Shown: positions 26,420 through 35,214 of the stretch, in pieces | How positions within the stretch are numbered: position 1 is the stretch's first letter | How the letters are laid out: each line of letters opens with the position of its first letter | Origin: Chitinophagaceae bacterium IBVUCB2 | GTDB taxonomy: Bacteria; Bacteroidota; Bacteroidia; Chitinophagales; Chitinophagaceae | Length of the DNA: 64,000 nucleotides | Direction of reading: 5' to 3' | Assembly (NCBI GenBank): GCA_002127295.1 | Contig: NFUV01000002.1 | Coordinates: forward strand, 1,054,001-1,118,000 | Translations under genes and position numbers: made by a program | Notes under the pieces: model-generated | What the model saw: the letters and a program-made list of their open reading frames with translations, nothing else | Databases searched by the model: none | What the model was told of the DNA's origin: nothing

Positions 26420-26591
26420 TGTTAATTTGATTTGGTTAAAAGACAGTGATTCTGCAATATATACATGTAGAAGTTAAGATTATGTATGAATTTGATGAAC
26501 GGCCTGTATTTTGAGCAAGGGCAATTAAAGAGGCTACCACTAGCCCGGGGGGTGATAGTTGATATGGGAAATGCCTCTTTACTATTTCATA

Positions 26592-27230
26592 TCAGGAAGT
26601 TAGGTGTTTAATGTAGCGGCTCTGGCCATTCGTTGTTTGAATAGTGAAGCCAGTTACTTTGAGGAATTTTTCATGTTTTGGGTTGGCTACAGCAGTGTAT
26701 ACAATGCTTTTAATTCCTTTGGCCAATAAGAATTCTTTTTCTTTTTCAAAAATAAAAGGGCCAATCTTATAGTCTCGGTACTTAGGTACTGTATAATTTA
26801 AAAGCACTTCGGCAGTACCATCATAGTTGGGCTGCACACTGAAAATATTTGCAATAACCAGGTTTCTTAACACTACAAAATTGATGTTTCCTGCCAATTG
26901 TTCTTTTGTAAATGCCGGGAAATAGCTGGCAATATCGGTTTTGTAAAAGGATAAGAAGCTATCAATTAATATACCCCCGGTTTGAAATTCCAATAATTCA
27001 AAATGTTCTTTACGATTATAGATACGAACAAGAAAGTAAATATTAATGCTGAGTAAAATGCTGTTGGTTAGAATTACCGGGATGGCTTGTAGTATAATTC
27101 CATATATGATAAAGGCAATGTTGCCGGCAGTATTTAGCCAGCGAAATTTAATATCGCTGTTGACCAGCAGTCCGATTGCTAATAATACTGTAGCGAGATA
27201 GCCGAAATAAGGAGCAATCTGTTGAAGCAT
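26592..27230 (-). CDS. Membrane protein with GNAT-like C-terminal domain
   Basis: A 212-residue protein with two parts. Residues ~1-75 contain three hydrophobic helices (YFGYLATVLLAIGLLVNS, then NIAFIIYGIILQAIPVI and NSILLSINIYFLVRIY), resembling the YgjV-type inner-membrane family. Residues ~85-205 are soluble and look like a degenerate acetyltransferase fold (VLLNYTVPKYRDYKIGPFIF with the acetyl-CoA loop reduced, and HEKFLKVTGFT as the last helix-strand pair). I did not find this combination in a named family. It starts at 27230 and ends with KHLTS. The gene is single and leftward, with its stop about 170 bp from the metalloprotease start. Function unknown. Confidence 0.7.
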   Translation of the reverse strand: MLQQIAPYFGYLATVLLAIGLLVNSDIKFRWLNTAGNIAFIIYGIILQAIPVILTNSILLSINIYFLVRIYNRKEHFELLEFQTGGILIDSFLSFYKTDIASYFPAFTKEQLAGNINFVVLRNLVIANIFSVQPNYDGTAEVLLNYTVPKYRDYKIGPFIFEKEKEFLLAKGIKSIVYTAVANPKHEKFLKVTGFTIQTTNGQSRYIKHLTS

Positions 27231-27425
27231 GCTGCAATGTTACAGCTATACAGTCATTTGAAAATGAATAGCACACTAAAATTATATACGCTTAGTTGCG
27301 CCAGCTTCAAACTATAGACTACCTTTATATTGGTTTATTCCTGCTATGAAATAACCCGTACCCGGTCCGTATAAAGTGTTCTTTGGTCGTCGGAATCTTA
27401 ATTGTTTAATCATTAAATTTCTGTT

Positions 27426-27818
27426 ATGACACAGCGAATCATTTCCCGGGCTGCTATTTACTTGCTGGCAATCGTAATGATTGTTTTTGGTATCTATCAC
27501 TTTCAATACCCCCGCAATTTGCTTGTATTTGTTCCACAAAATATACCCGGTGGTATTACATGGGTATATGTAATAGGGGGTGCATTTATCCTGGCAGCAT
27601 TGGCATTTATTACCAATAAGTTTGTAAAACTTGCAGGCTACTTATTAGCCTTATTACTATTAATTTTTGTAGTTACCATTCACCTGCCAAATTATAACCA
27701 GGCTGGTGACCCTGAAATGCGGCAGGAAGCATTTATAAATTTGCTGAAAGATATTGCGTTGGCTGCTTTTGCATTACATATTGCGGGTAGTGCAGATAGT
27801 CATGGGGTAAAATACTGA
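27426..27818 (+). CDS. DoxX-like membrane protein
   Basis: A 130-residue integral membrane protein with four hydrophobic helices: AAIYLLAIVMIVFGIYHF, WVYVIGGAFILAALAFI, LAGYLLALLLLIFVVTIHL and LLKDIALAAFALHIAGS. The size, the helix spacing and the buried FGIYHF start match the DoxX family, whose members are linked to quinone or thiosulfate metabolism and membrane redox stress, but the biochemical role is poorly known. It begins with ATG 27426. It runs opposite to the membrane/GNAT gene with 195 bp between starts, so the region may contain divergent promoters, though no clear TAnnTTTG is visible. Confidence 0.82.
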   Translation: MTQRIISRAAIYLLAIVMIVFGIYHFQYPRNLLVFVPQNIPGGITWVYVIGGAFILAALAFITNKFVKLAGYLLALLLLIFVVTIHLPNYNQAGDPEMRQEAFINLLKDIALAAFALHIAGSADSHGVKY

Positions 27819-27827
27819 TATCTATCT

Positions 27828-28091
27828 TTATAATTCAAGCTCTTGGGAATACTTTGTCAGCAAATACTCAAATATTTTCTTGGGCCTATAAAGTGTTTTG
27901 TCGATCCTGATTTTTATAGAATTTAAAGCTTCAATTTGTCTCAACATTTCGCCCAAATTCTATAGAGTTCGGTTATGCATGTCTTGCCTTATTAAGGTTA
28001 AAACATTCTCATTAATAATATTGACAAAATTATTCCGAGCAGTTAATTTAAAGACGACTTTAAAGTTCCAGTGGGGAATATTGTCAACAAT
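27828..28091 (-). pseudogene. Open frame of 88 codons interrupted by one TAG
   Basis: A minus-strand frame with a single TAG in the middle and a proper stop at 27828. The first 43 codons read NIPHWNFKVVFKLTARN...IRQDMHNRTL, then TAG, then NLGEMLRQIEALNSIK...KYSQELEL. Both halves look like normal protein (amphipathic helices, no low-complexity), and the frame is the same on both sides of the stop. No ATG precedes the first half, which begins 5 bases inside the end of the small membrane gene. It may be a decayed gene, or two short peptides. I do not recognise the family. Confidence 0.35.
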
Positions 28092-28206
28092 TTACATTGC
28101 CCAAAAGAAAATATACAATCGCAAATACTGCTATAAATCCAAGGCATCCACCGCCCCATTTCCATCCTGCATAGCCTGCAATTACTGTTTTAAGCCAACC
28201 TTTCAT
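28084..28206 (-). CDS. Small membrane peptide, 40 residues
   Basis: A short gene, ATG 28206 to TGA 28084. The product begins MKGWLKTVIAGYAGWKWGGG, followed by a single hydrophobic helix CLGFIAVFAIVYFLLGN, and ends VNC. The Gly-rich, aromatic N-terminal half and one membrane helix are common among small inner-membrane peptides of Chitinophagales, but I have no name for it. It overlaps the interrupted frame by 8 bp and lies opposite to the DUF4268 gene, 55 bp from that gene's start. The codon content, a correct basic start and a membrane helix make it likely to be translated. Confidence 0.6.
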   Translation of the reverse strand: MKGWLKTVIAGYAGWKWGGGCLGFIAVFAIVYFLLGNVNC

Positions 28207-28260
28207 ATGTTATTTTTGAAGTAGTATTAAGAAAACTGTGCCAATTCTTATTTTGCAGGT

Positions 28261-28713
28261 ATGTACACACGGCAAGAAGCATCATTAATTAATAAAAAAT
28301 TCTGGACAAGCTTTGGAATGTATATGAAACCTGTCGCTTCGGCCAGTGGTGAAACAGTAAATTGGCTAAACTATAAAACCGGGATAAAACATATTTTTTT
28401 CAGGATGGATGTTGATAAGAGTAAAGCATCGGTTGCAATAGAGCTTCGCCATCCTGACAAACTCATTCAGCAATATTTTTATGAGCAATTAGTGACGCTA
28501 AAAAAAATGTTGGAACAAATGGTGGGGGAAAAATGGGCTTGGCAAATGCATCTTGAAGATGAAGATGGAGCCATTGTTAGCCGTATTGACAAAACAATAA
28601 CCGGGGTAAACGTTTTTAATGAAAATGACTGGCCGGCCATAATTTCCTTTCTAAAACCTCGCATAATCGCTTTGGATGAGTTTTGGTATACAGCAAAAGA
28701 TATCTTAGAATAG
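28261..28713 (+). CDS. DUF4268 domain protein
   Basis: A 150-residue cytosolic protein that is one DUF4268 domain. It starts MYTRQEASLINKKFWTSFG, the usual start of stand-alone members, and ends in the conserved ALDEFWYTAKDIL. DUF4268 occurs alone in Bacteroidota and, in other bacteria, fused to nuclease-like domains of defence or restriction-type proteins; no nuclease motif is seen here. The function of the stand-alone form is unknown. A strong terminator follows. It has no functional neighbours in the same direction. Confidence 0.9.
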   Translation: MYTRQEASLINKKFWTSFGMYMKPVASASGETVNWLNYKTGIKHIFFRMDVDKSKASVAIELRHPDKLIQQYFYEQLVTLKKMLEQMVGEKWAWQMHLEDEDGAIVSRIDKTITGVNVFNENDWPAIISFLKPRIIALDEFWYTAKDILE

Positions 28714-28744
28714 TTTTTAAGTTCCCAATTCATGCTGAATAAAT

Positions 28745-28778
28745 AAAAAGCCACCCAGAATTTCGGGGTGGCTTTTTT
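28745..28778. terminator. Bidirectional terminator between convergent genes
   Basis: A stem of A5GCCACCC (28745-28756) with GGGTGGCT5 (28766-28777) is flanked by A and T runs, so it works for both the DUF4268 gene and the leftward gene at 28794. Confidence 0.85.
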
Positions 28779-28793
28779 AAGTCATCGAAACGT

Positions 28794-29186
28794 TTAAAAC
28801 CTTCTATTATCATCCCTGTAATCTCTGTCATCCCAATCCCTGTCGTTGTCGAAACGACCATTGTTTCTCACTTCACGAATGTTGATGTTGCCAAAACGGT
28901 CGATGTTGATATGCACATTTTTCCGGTTTACATGGAATGATGTAGCGGCAACCAATCTTTCCCGTTGGTTATACCCCATTCTTTTCATTTCAAAAACCTT
29001 AATTGTGTGACGACCATTGTGCAGGTTTGCAAGTCTAATGTTCCTGTCGTTACTGTAATAGCTTCTGCCATCAATAACGATCTTGTAATTCTTGCTGCTG
29101 TTTACTGTTACTACAGGCCTTCGGTCGGCGGCAAATAATGCCACGGTTAATAAAAGTGCTGTGAACAGTGTAAAAATTCTTTTCAT
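28794..29186 (-). CDS. Exported basic protein of unknown function
   Basis: A 130-residue exported protein. Residues 1-19 are a signal peptide (MKRIFTLFTALLLTVALFA). The mature N-part has beta-strands with a VTVNSSKNYKIVIDGRSYY start, which resembles the short beta-domain found before DUF4476 regions in Bacteroidota. The C-terminal 30 residues are a run of Asn, Arg and Asp (NNGRFDNDRDWDDRDYRDD), probably disordered and surface-exposed. I have no family name with confidence. The gene is monocistronic and leftward. Confidence 0.7.
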   Translation of the reverse strand: MKRIFTLFTALLLTVALFAADRRPVVTVNSSKNYKIVIDGRSYYSNDRNIRLANLHNGRHTIKVFEMKRMGYNQRERLVAATSFHVNRKNVHINIDRFGNINIREVRNNGRFDNDRDWDDRDYRDDNRRF

Positions 29187-29532
29187 GGTATACGTTTTAA
29201 ATTTTTGTACTGTAATCCCCGGGAAGATTTAAGTACTAATTTGTTTTCATGGCCCGGATAATTTTATATTTCAAAGCCGATGCCACTGTGTAAAAAAATA
29301 ATAAAAGAATTGTTAAGTAGTAAACAGGAAAACTCATTAGCAGCGAAGAGTTAATTGAAATGCCTGGCTGTTAAGATTTTCAGCGAATGTTATTTAACGT
29401 TAAAGAATTCGCAGCAGCAGGCTACATGTCTCAAATCATCGGGAAATACCCACAGTTAGCCTTTCAAACAATCCCTAAAAAACCACCTAAAAAGCTTACC
29501 TTCGCCCCTTCCAAAAATGAGGTAAAAAGTAC
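29187..29532 (+). other. Intergenic region between divergent gene and lepA
   Basis: About 346 bp without a plausible gene. A TACCTTCG at 29498-29505 is a near match to the -7 element and could be the lepA promoter, with the start codon about 28 bp downstream. I saw no hairpin of note. Confidence 0.45.
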
Positions 29533-31326
29533 ATGAAGAACATCCGCAATTTTTGCATTATTGCACATATCGACCATGGGAAATCTACTTTGGCAGACAG
29601 GCTCTTGCAAAGCACCGGCACTATCAGTGACCGTGATATGATGGACCAGGTATTAGATGACATGGACCTGGAAAGAGAAAAGGGGATCACCATTAAGAGC
29701 CATGCCATTCAAATTAATTATAAACACACTGACGGGCAGGAATATATTCTGAACCTGATCGATACACCGGGTCATGTAGACTTTAGTTACGAAGTAAGCA
29801 GGGCACTAGCCGCCTGTGAAGGTTGTTTGCTGCTCGTAGATGCTACACAGGGCATCCAGGCACAAACAATTTCTAACCTCTACCTCGCTATTGATAACGA
29901 TCTCGAGATTATTCCTGTTATCAATAAAATTGATATGGATGGGGCGATGATCGAAGAAGTAGAAGACCAGATCATCGAATTGATCGGATGTAAGCAGGAA
30001 GATATTTTGCATGCCAGTGGACGTACAGGATTAGGTGTGGAGAAAGTATTGGATGCTATCGTAAATAGAATTCCTGCGCCGGTAGGTAAACCTGATGAGC
30101 CATTACAGGCATTGATATTCGACAGCATGTTCAATTCTTTCCGTGGTATAATTGTTTATTTCCGTGTGAGAAATGGAAAGATCAAAAAAGGTGATAAAGT
30201 AAAGTTTGTTTCTACAGACCAGGAGTATGAAGCAGACGAAGTGGGTATTTTGAAATTGAAGATGACAGAGAAAAAAGAAGTGTTATGTGGGGATGTGGGA
30301 TATCTTATCACGGGTATCAAAAATGCGAAAGAAGTAAAAGTTGGTGATACCATCACATTGGCGGCTAATCCTACCCAAGAGATCATCAAAGGTTTCCAGG
30401 AAGTAAAGCCAATGGTATTCGCAGGTATCTTCCCCGTTAATACAGATGATTTTGAAGAGTTGCGGGACTGTATGGACAAGTTGCAATTAAATGACGCATC
30501 TCTTTCCTACGAGTTAGAAACGTCACAGGCACTTGGTTTTGGTTTCCGTTGCGGCTTTCTTGGCATGTTACACATGGAAATTATCCAGGAACGATTGGAG
30601 CGAGAATTTAATCAAACCGTTATTACTACTGTCCCTAACGTAAATTTTATTGCTTATACGACGGCCGGGGAAAAGATAATTGTAAACAATCCAACGCAAT
30701 TTCCTGATCCTGTAAAAACAGAAAGGATAGAAGAACCATTTATAAAAGCACAAATCATTACCAAGCCGGAATATATTGGCAATATCATGACCCTCTGTCT
30801 CGGGAAAAGAGGAATTTTAATGAATCAAAGTTACCTGACCACTACCCGTGTAGAATTGATTTTTGAAATGCCATTGACCGAGATCGTATTTGATTTCTAT
30901 GATAAATTAAAATCACAAACAAGAGGTTATGCTTCGTTCGATTATCATCCTATAGGTTTCCGTGACGCTGATATTGTGAAGATGGATATACTCTTGAACG
31001 GGGATAAAGTGGATGCTTTAAGTGCCCTGATACATCGTGGAAAAGGGCAGGAGTTCGGAAGAAAACTTTGCGAGAAATTAAAAGAACTAGTTCCCCGTCA
31101 GCAATTCCAGATTGCGATACAGGCAGCAATTGGTGCCAAAGTATTGGCAAGAGAAACCCTGTCTGCGATGCGTAAAGATGTGACTGCAAAATGTTATGGG
31201 GGTGATATCAGTCGTAAACGTAAGCTATTGGAGAAGCAGAAAGAAGGTAAAAAGCGGATGCGACAGATAGGTAATGTGGAAGTACCACAAGAAGCATTTT
31301 TAGCGGTGTTGAAGTTGGATGATTAA
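29533..31326 (+). CDS. lepA: Elongation factor 4 (LepA)
   Basis: A full-length 597-residue translational GTPase that back-translocates or rescues stalled ribosomes. The G-domain motifs are all present: [14 protein letters not shown] (G1), DREKGITIK (G2 region), [12 protein letters not shown] (G3), NKIDM (G4) and the SGRTG segment (G5). Domains II, III and V follow, and the LepA-specific C-terminal domain ends [25 protein letters not shown] 29533 gives the exact family start ([16 protein letters not shown]). It overlaps the convergent glycosyltransferase gene by 4 bp at the 3' end, and no terminator is visible between them. Confidence 0.98.
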   Translation: MKNIRNFCIIAHIDHGKSTLADRLLQSTGTISDRDMMDQVLDDMDLEREKGITIKSHAIQINYKHTDGQEYILNLIDTPGHVDFSYEVSRALAACEGCLLLVDATQGIQAQTISNLYLAIDNDLEIIPVINKIDMDGAMIEEVEDQIIELIGCKQEDILHASGRTGLGVEKVLDAIVNRIPAPVGKPDEPLQALIFDSMFNSFRGIIVYFRVRNGKIKKGDKVKFVSTDQEYEADEVGILKLKMTEKKEVLCGDVGYLITGIKNAKEVKVGDTITLAANPTQEIIKGFQEVKPMVFAGIFPVNTDDFEELRDCMDKLQLNDASLSYELETSQALGFGFRCGFLGMLHMEIIQERLEREFNQTVITTVPNVNFIAYTTAGEKIIVNNPTQFPDPVKTERIEEPFIKAQIITKPEYIGNIMTLCLGKRGILMNQSYLTTTRVELIFEMPLTEIVFDFYDKLKSQTRGYASFDYHPIGFRDADIVKMDILLNGDKVDALSALIHRGKGQEFGRKLCEKLKELVPRQQFQIAIQAAIGAKVLARETLSAMRKDVTAKCYGGDISRKRKLLEKQKEGKKRMRQIGNVEVPQEAFLAVLKLDD

Positions 31327-32411
31327 AAAACCTGTTCCCACAATTTATAAATTATTTCGGGTGAAAAGCGTTGTACATTAAGTACTGCCTTTTCACCCAT
31401 CTTTTTTCTTAGTTCTTCATTTTCAATTAATGTCGAAATAGCAGCCGCTAATTTTTCAGGGTTTTCTTTTTCTACCAGTATTCCATCTTCATTGTTAGTG
31501 ATGATATGCCGGGGCCCTGTTTCGCAATCGAAAGAAATACAAGGAATGCCTGATGCCATTGCTTCTACAAGCGTCATCCCGAAGCTTTCATTTCTGGAGG
31601 CACAAACATATATTGCGGATCTATTATATTCATCATTAAGCTCATAGGAATGCGGCGAAGCAAGTAAGAGGTTCTGTTCAAGGGTTTCTTCCTTAATAAA
31701 CGTCTCAACACTTTCCTGCATATCTCCATTGCCGATAAGTTTCCATTCCCAATCAGGGTGTTTAGCAAGAACGATTTTCGCAACTTTTAACAATAGGTCA
31801 GTACCTTTTACATTTGTGAGACGACCTACAGTAAGAATTCTTTTGTTTATAGGTGAGGCTACTGATTTAATTGCAGAAATGAAATTGGGAATTACGACTA
31901 CGTTTTTATTAATTTTTTCGAACAGTTTTTTTTCATCTTCATTAAGTGTAACAATAAAACTCAACCTGGGATATGTGAAGGAACTCATTTTTTCCCAAAA
32001 CAAATTTTTTGTTAGCTCATAAAGATGATGATGTTCCCACGATATAAGGGACGCTTTTTTTTGAACTCCAATTAGTGCGGCAGTAACCGCAAAAGGATAT
32101 TCAGTTGCAATAACAATATCCGGCTCCATTTTTTTTATTATTCTCCTCAGCTTCAACACATCACTTAACAGTTTTATTTTTCTGCTAAAAATGTTTCCTT
32201 GAGGTGTTATTCCAAAAGAGAGAGGCTGTTGTATAAGTATTATTCCCGGGTTAAGGGGATAGAAGTTTTTTTTTGTTTCATCAAGGATTATAAGCGAAAC
32301 AATATGTCCATTTTCATGAAATAAATTTGCGATACTAACTATAGCCTTTTCTATACCTCCGGGTAAATCCAGGCGGGAGCAAAGAATAGCGATATGTTTA
32401 TTTTTTTTCAG
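31323..32411 (-). CDS. Glycosyltransferase family 4, start probably CTG 32411
   Basis: A GT-B fold transferase. Starting at the first ATG or GTG gives a truncated 278-residue protein, but the frame continues upstream as [22 protein letters not shown], the standard GT4 N-terminus with its GG-IE loop. The first codon after the preceding stop that can serve is CTG 32411, three bases after the TAA of the upstream gene, giving 362 residues. The C-terminal domain has [13 protein letters not shown] and the E-x7-E motif [19 protein letters not shown]. It probably adds a sugar to the surface glycan. It is the last gene of the cluster. Confidence 0.8.
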   Translation of the reverse strand: MKKNKHIAILCSRLDLPGGIEKAIVSIANLFHENGHIVSLIILDETKKNFYPLNPGIILIQQPLSFGITPQGNIFSRKIKLLSDVLKLRRIIKKMEPDIVIATEYPFAVTAALIGVQKKASLISWEHHHLYELTKNLFWEKMSSFTYPRLSFIVTLNEDEKKLFEKINKNVVVIPNFISAIKSVASPINKRILTVGRLTNVKGTDLLLKVAKIVLAKHPDWEWKLIGNGDMQESVETFIKEETLEQNLLLASPHSYELNDEYNRSAIYVCASRNESFGMTLVEAMASGIPCISFDCETGPRHIITNNEDGILVEKENPEKLAAAISTLIENEELRKKMGEKAVLNVQRFSPEIIYKLWEQVF

Positions 32412-32414
32412 TCG

Positions 32415-33362
32415 TTATATTTTTTCAGCGAGTTTAAATAAGAAACGTTTTATTCGTGTACGTAAACGTAATTTATGTTTAGCTGCATAATAAAAAGAGG
32501 TGTCTTTCTTTTTATCCTTATGATTTACACTGTTTAATAAATCAATATTTTCTTTTTTTAGGGCTGCAATATATTCATCCAGAAAGGGTTGGAGCAGTTT
32601 GTCATTTTGGTTAAGGATATTGACGATCGTATCTTCAGAAAAATGAATAAAAACAGGTTTATATGTTTTATTGATACGCAATTCACCATTTATCATCTCT
32701 CTTTTACATGCATCAATATTCCAGGAAGCAAGATTACAGCCCTGGTGTTTTATAATTTGAACATTCGGAAATTGAACAGGTAGTATGTCAAGGTACTTTT
32801 GGTCATCAAATAAACCCAGTTCTTTTCGTCTTTCCATTTTATAATGACACATTTCCGCCCACCATTCCATTGCAGCTTTCCCTTTTATATTAGATCCTAT
32901 AAAACCGGCATTGAATAAACCTCCTCTTAGAACGGCAAAAAGGCTGTCTTCATTTCCAATAGGGTTTATATCTGGCCAATGAGGTGTAAGCAATATGTTG
33001 TTAGTGTCCAATTCGTCAAACAAAAAAGAACTGTCGTTTACAAAATATTGGTCCGGATCAATATATAAAACTTTACTGAACCCATTTTCCAGTAAATAAT
33101 TAATGAATATTGGTTTTAATGCCCAACGAAAATGATTGGGATTATCAGTGTGGGCATATTTATTTTTGATTTCTTTAAAGAAGTGAGTATTCTCCAGACT
33201 GTTGATAGAATGAAATGAAAGACCGGGAGAATTTATTGTTTTATTGTCATCAATTACTAAGACTTGTAAAAGGACATCTTCTGTGCTGTTTTTTAGGGAG
33301 GCAACTAGCACTTTTGTGAAAGGCAAATAATCGACAGTAATTATGGTGCAATATGTCCGCAT
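32415..33362 (-). CDS. Glycosyltransferase, GT-A fold, DxD type
   Basis: A 315-residue glycosyltransferase related to family 8 and similar retaining enzymes. It begins RTYCTIITVDYLPFTKVLVASL, and the metal-binding motif is Asp102-Pro-Asp104 in VLYIDPDQYF. The central GLFNAGFIGSN and GCNLASWNID blocks and the C-terminal HFSED complete the fold. The last 30 residues are strongly basic and may touch the membrane. It follows the GT2 gene with a 4-bp gap and ends three bases before the CTG of the next gene, so translation is likely coupled. Confidence 0.85.
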   Translation of the reverse strand: MRTYCTIITVDYLPFTKVLVASLKNSTEDVLLQVLVIDDNKTINSPGLSFHSINSLENTHFFKEIKNKYAHTDNPNHFRWALKPIFINYLLENGFSKVLYIDPDQYFVNDSSFLFDELDTNNILLTPHWPDINPIGNEDSLFAVLRGGLFNAGFIGSNIKGKAAMEWWAEMCHYKMERRKELGLFDDQKYLDILPVQFPNVQIIKHQGCNLASWNIDACKREMINGELRINKTYKPVFIHFSEDTIVNILNQNDKLLQPFLDEYIAALKKENIDLLNSVNHKDKKKDTSFYYAAKHKLRLRTRIKRFLFKLAEKI

Positions 33363-33366
33363 TGTT

Positions 33367-34143
33367 TTAATAATTGGGATTGCCTGTGATTTTTTTGACG
33401 AAATCGTAACACAAAGATTTTATCCTATCCGAAAGTTTTATTGTTTTAAAAAATTCGTTCCGATAAAGTATTCCATGCTTTCTTGCGATGTAATCTTGTA
33501 AAACCTGGCTATTAGAATTTTGATATGTGCGTAGCATAGATTCTTTTCTAACTCTATAGTCAAAAAGTACTTCCGGAATATAATGAAATTTCCAACCCAA
33601 TTCGGCTAAGCTAAGATTCATGTCCCAATCTTCCATCGCAGTAAGAGTCGGATCATATCCACCAGTTTGCTCCCAAGCTTTTTTTCTTATAACTGCACAA
33701 GCATCTACGAAATTATAAAGCATCATTCTTTTGATGTTGAATTTTCCGGACTTAACAACTTTATTGTCTCCTTCAAAATGAAAAGCATCAGCATATACTA
33801 GCCCTATATCTCCTTTCTTTTCTAAAATTGTAATCCCTTTTTCAATATATGCTGGTCTTATTTTATTATCTGCATCAAGCGGTAATAAATATTTTCCTTT
33901 ACTTGCCAGAATTCCGTTGTTCCTGGCGGTTGATAAACCCAGATTTTCCTGGTTTATCACATTATAGCCTTTCTCTTCGAGTGATATTAATATTCTTTTA
34001 GTAAAATCGTCAGTAGAACCATCATTTACTATTAGTATTTCATAAAGTGATTTATCTGCAACCTGCTCCACACTGTTTATGGCATCGTTTATATACTGTC
34101 CCTGATTATAGCAAGGAATTATAACTGAAATAATTGGTGTCAT
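33367..34143 (-). CDS. Glycosyltransferase family 2
   Basis: A 258-residue GT-A fold inverting transferase. The start is IISVIIPCYNQGQYINDAINS, followed by VNDGSTDD and the metal site PLDADNKI (DxD). The acceptor part contains DACAVIRKKAWEQTGGYDPTL and the base region MEDWDMNLSLAELG, where the ED-W signature is clear. It has no membrane helix, so it acts as a soluble enzyme with the membrane complex. It is part of the glycan cluster and has a 27-bp gap to the upstream gene. Confidence 0.93.
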   Translation of the reverse strand: MTPIISVIIPCYNQGQYINDAINSVEQVADKSLYEILIVNDGSTDDFTKRILISLEEKGYNVINQENLGLSTARNNGILASKGKYLLPLDADNKIRPAYIEKGITILEKKGDIGLVYADAFHFEGDNKVVKSGKFNIKRMMLYNFVDACAVIRKKAWEQTGGYDPTLTAMEDWDMNLSLAELGWKFHYIPEVLFDYRVRKESMLRTYQNSNSQVLQDYIARKHGILYRNEFFKTIKLSDRIKSLCYDFVKKITGNPNY

Positions 34144-34170
34144 TTATAAAATTATAATTTGATTCTAATT

Positions 34171-35214
34171 TTACTTTGTTGTTTTTCGGAGCAAGTTAGC
34201 AATTACCGGTGCATATTTTTTTACCGAATAATCTTCCTCAATCAACAAGGGCCCATTTATTTGACATGCCCGATAAAAGCCAGCATCATTTTTTAATTTT
34301 TGTAAAGCTGCAATCCAGTCTTCATTTGTTATTGCAGATAAACCAACCTCTCGCTGGGACAATATTTTTACATTCATCCCAACTGGGCTGACGATTACAG
34401 GCACGCCGCATGCCATATATTGCAACATTTTATAGCTACATTTTCCTTTTGTAAAGTCATTTTCGGCTAATGGCATTAATCCTACTGAAAATTCGTTAAT
34501 AAGATTACTCTCTTCTTCGGCAGACCATTGTTTAAATATCATTCGATCGTTATTAAAAATAAACTGTGGCGGTGGTGCTGAAGAAACTGCCATGAATCTC
34601 ACATCCTTATTGGTGGACAAAAGGAATTCGACTGCTGGTCTAATCATTTCTAGAAATTGAAAGTTAAATGAAGATCCAATCCATCCAATGGTAAAATAAT
34701 TTGTATCTTTTTTTTTAGGAAATAAATGATCGGTGTCGATTGTTGATGGGATAATGAAGACATTGTTGTTGCTTTTTTTCGCAAAATCAGCCAGGTATTC
34801 ATTTCCTGCAAAAACTATTTGTGATGCAGAGATTGCCTCAGAAACTTGTTTCTCACCGTCATATACCCATAGTGCATCATCAAAATCGAAAGCAGTTGTT
34901 TTCTGTAATTTTTTTTCGAAAAAAGATGACTTAAATAAAATCAGGCGATTCTGCCAGATAAGATCATATTTTAACTGTTCCCAAAATAATGGCAGTCTTT
35001 TTATAATTCTCTGTGCCGATAAGAACCGATATTCATTTATACCTGTAAATTTCTTAAGCTTGTAGGCCCAGGGATCTGGGTCAGCATAGGGATCGGGAAT
35101 AAAGAATCGGGGTTTGATAAATATTTTTTCTTTGGAAAGTGGCCTTATATATTGAAGAACTCTTGCCCTCGAAGCCGGGTCGGTTAATGATGATATAATG
35201 CCAAGTACTTTCAT
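34171..35214 (-). CDS. Glycosyltransferase (GT4-like)
   Basis: A 347-residue GT-B fold protein. The N-terminal domain begins KVLGIISSLTDPASRARVLQY, with FFIPDPYADPDPW after it, a start seen in GT4 enzymes from Bacteroidota glycan clusters. The C-terminal domain shows FTIGWIGSSFNFQFLEMI, SVGLMPLAENDFTKGKCSYK and LQYMACGVPVIVSPVGMN; the E of the E-x7-E pair is not in its usual place, so this is a divergent member. It overlaps the upstream gene by 4 bp (ATGA-type), so the two are translationally coupled. Confidence 0.82.
   Translation of the reverse strand: MKVLGIISSLTDPASRARVLQYIRPLSKEKIFIKPRFFIPDPYADPDPWAYKLKKFTGINEYRFLSAQRIIKRLPLFWEQLKYDLIWQNRLILFKSSFFEKKLQKTTAFDFDDALWVYDGEKQVSEAISASQIVFAGNEYLADFAKKSNNNVFIIPSTIDTDHLFPKKKDTNYFTIGWIGSSFNFQFLEMIRPAVEFLLSTNKDVRFMAVSSAPPPQFIFNNDRMIFKQWSAEEESNLINEFSVGLMPLAENDFTKGKCSYKMLQYMACGVPVIVSPVGMNVKILSQREVGLSAITNEDWIAALQKLKNDAGFYRACQINGPLLIEEDYSVKKYAPVIANLLRKTTK

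Noticed and set aside
26521-26580. Hairpin AAAGAGGC with GCCTCTTT
   Set aside because: The 38-nt loop is long and the T run is weak, so it is not convincing as a terminator.
27898-28224. Plus-strand open frame of 108 codons
   Set aside because: It is antisense to the small membrane peptide and the interrupted frame, has poor composition and no recognisable family.
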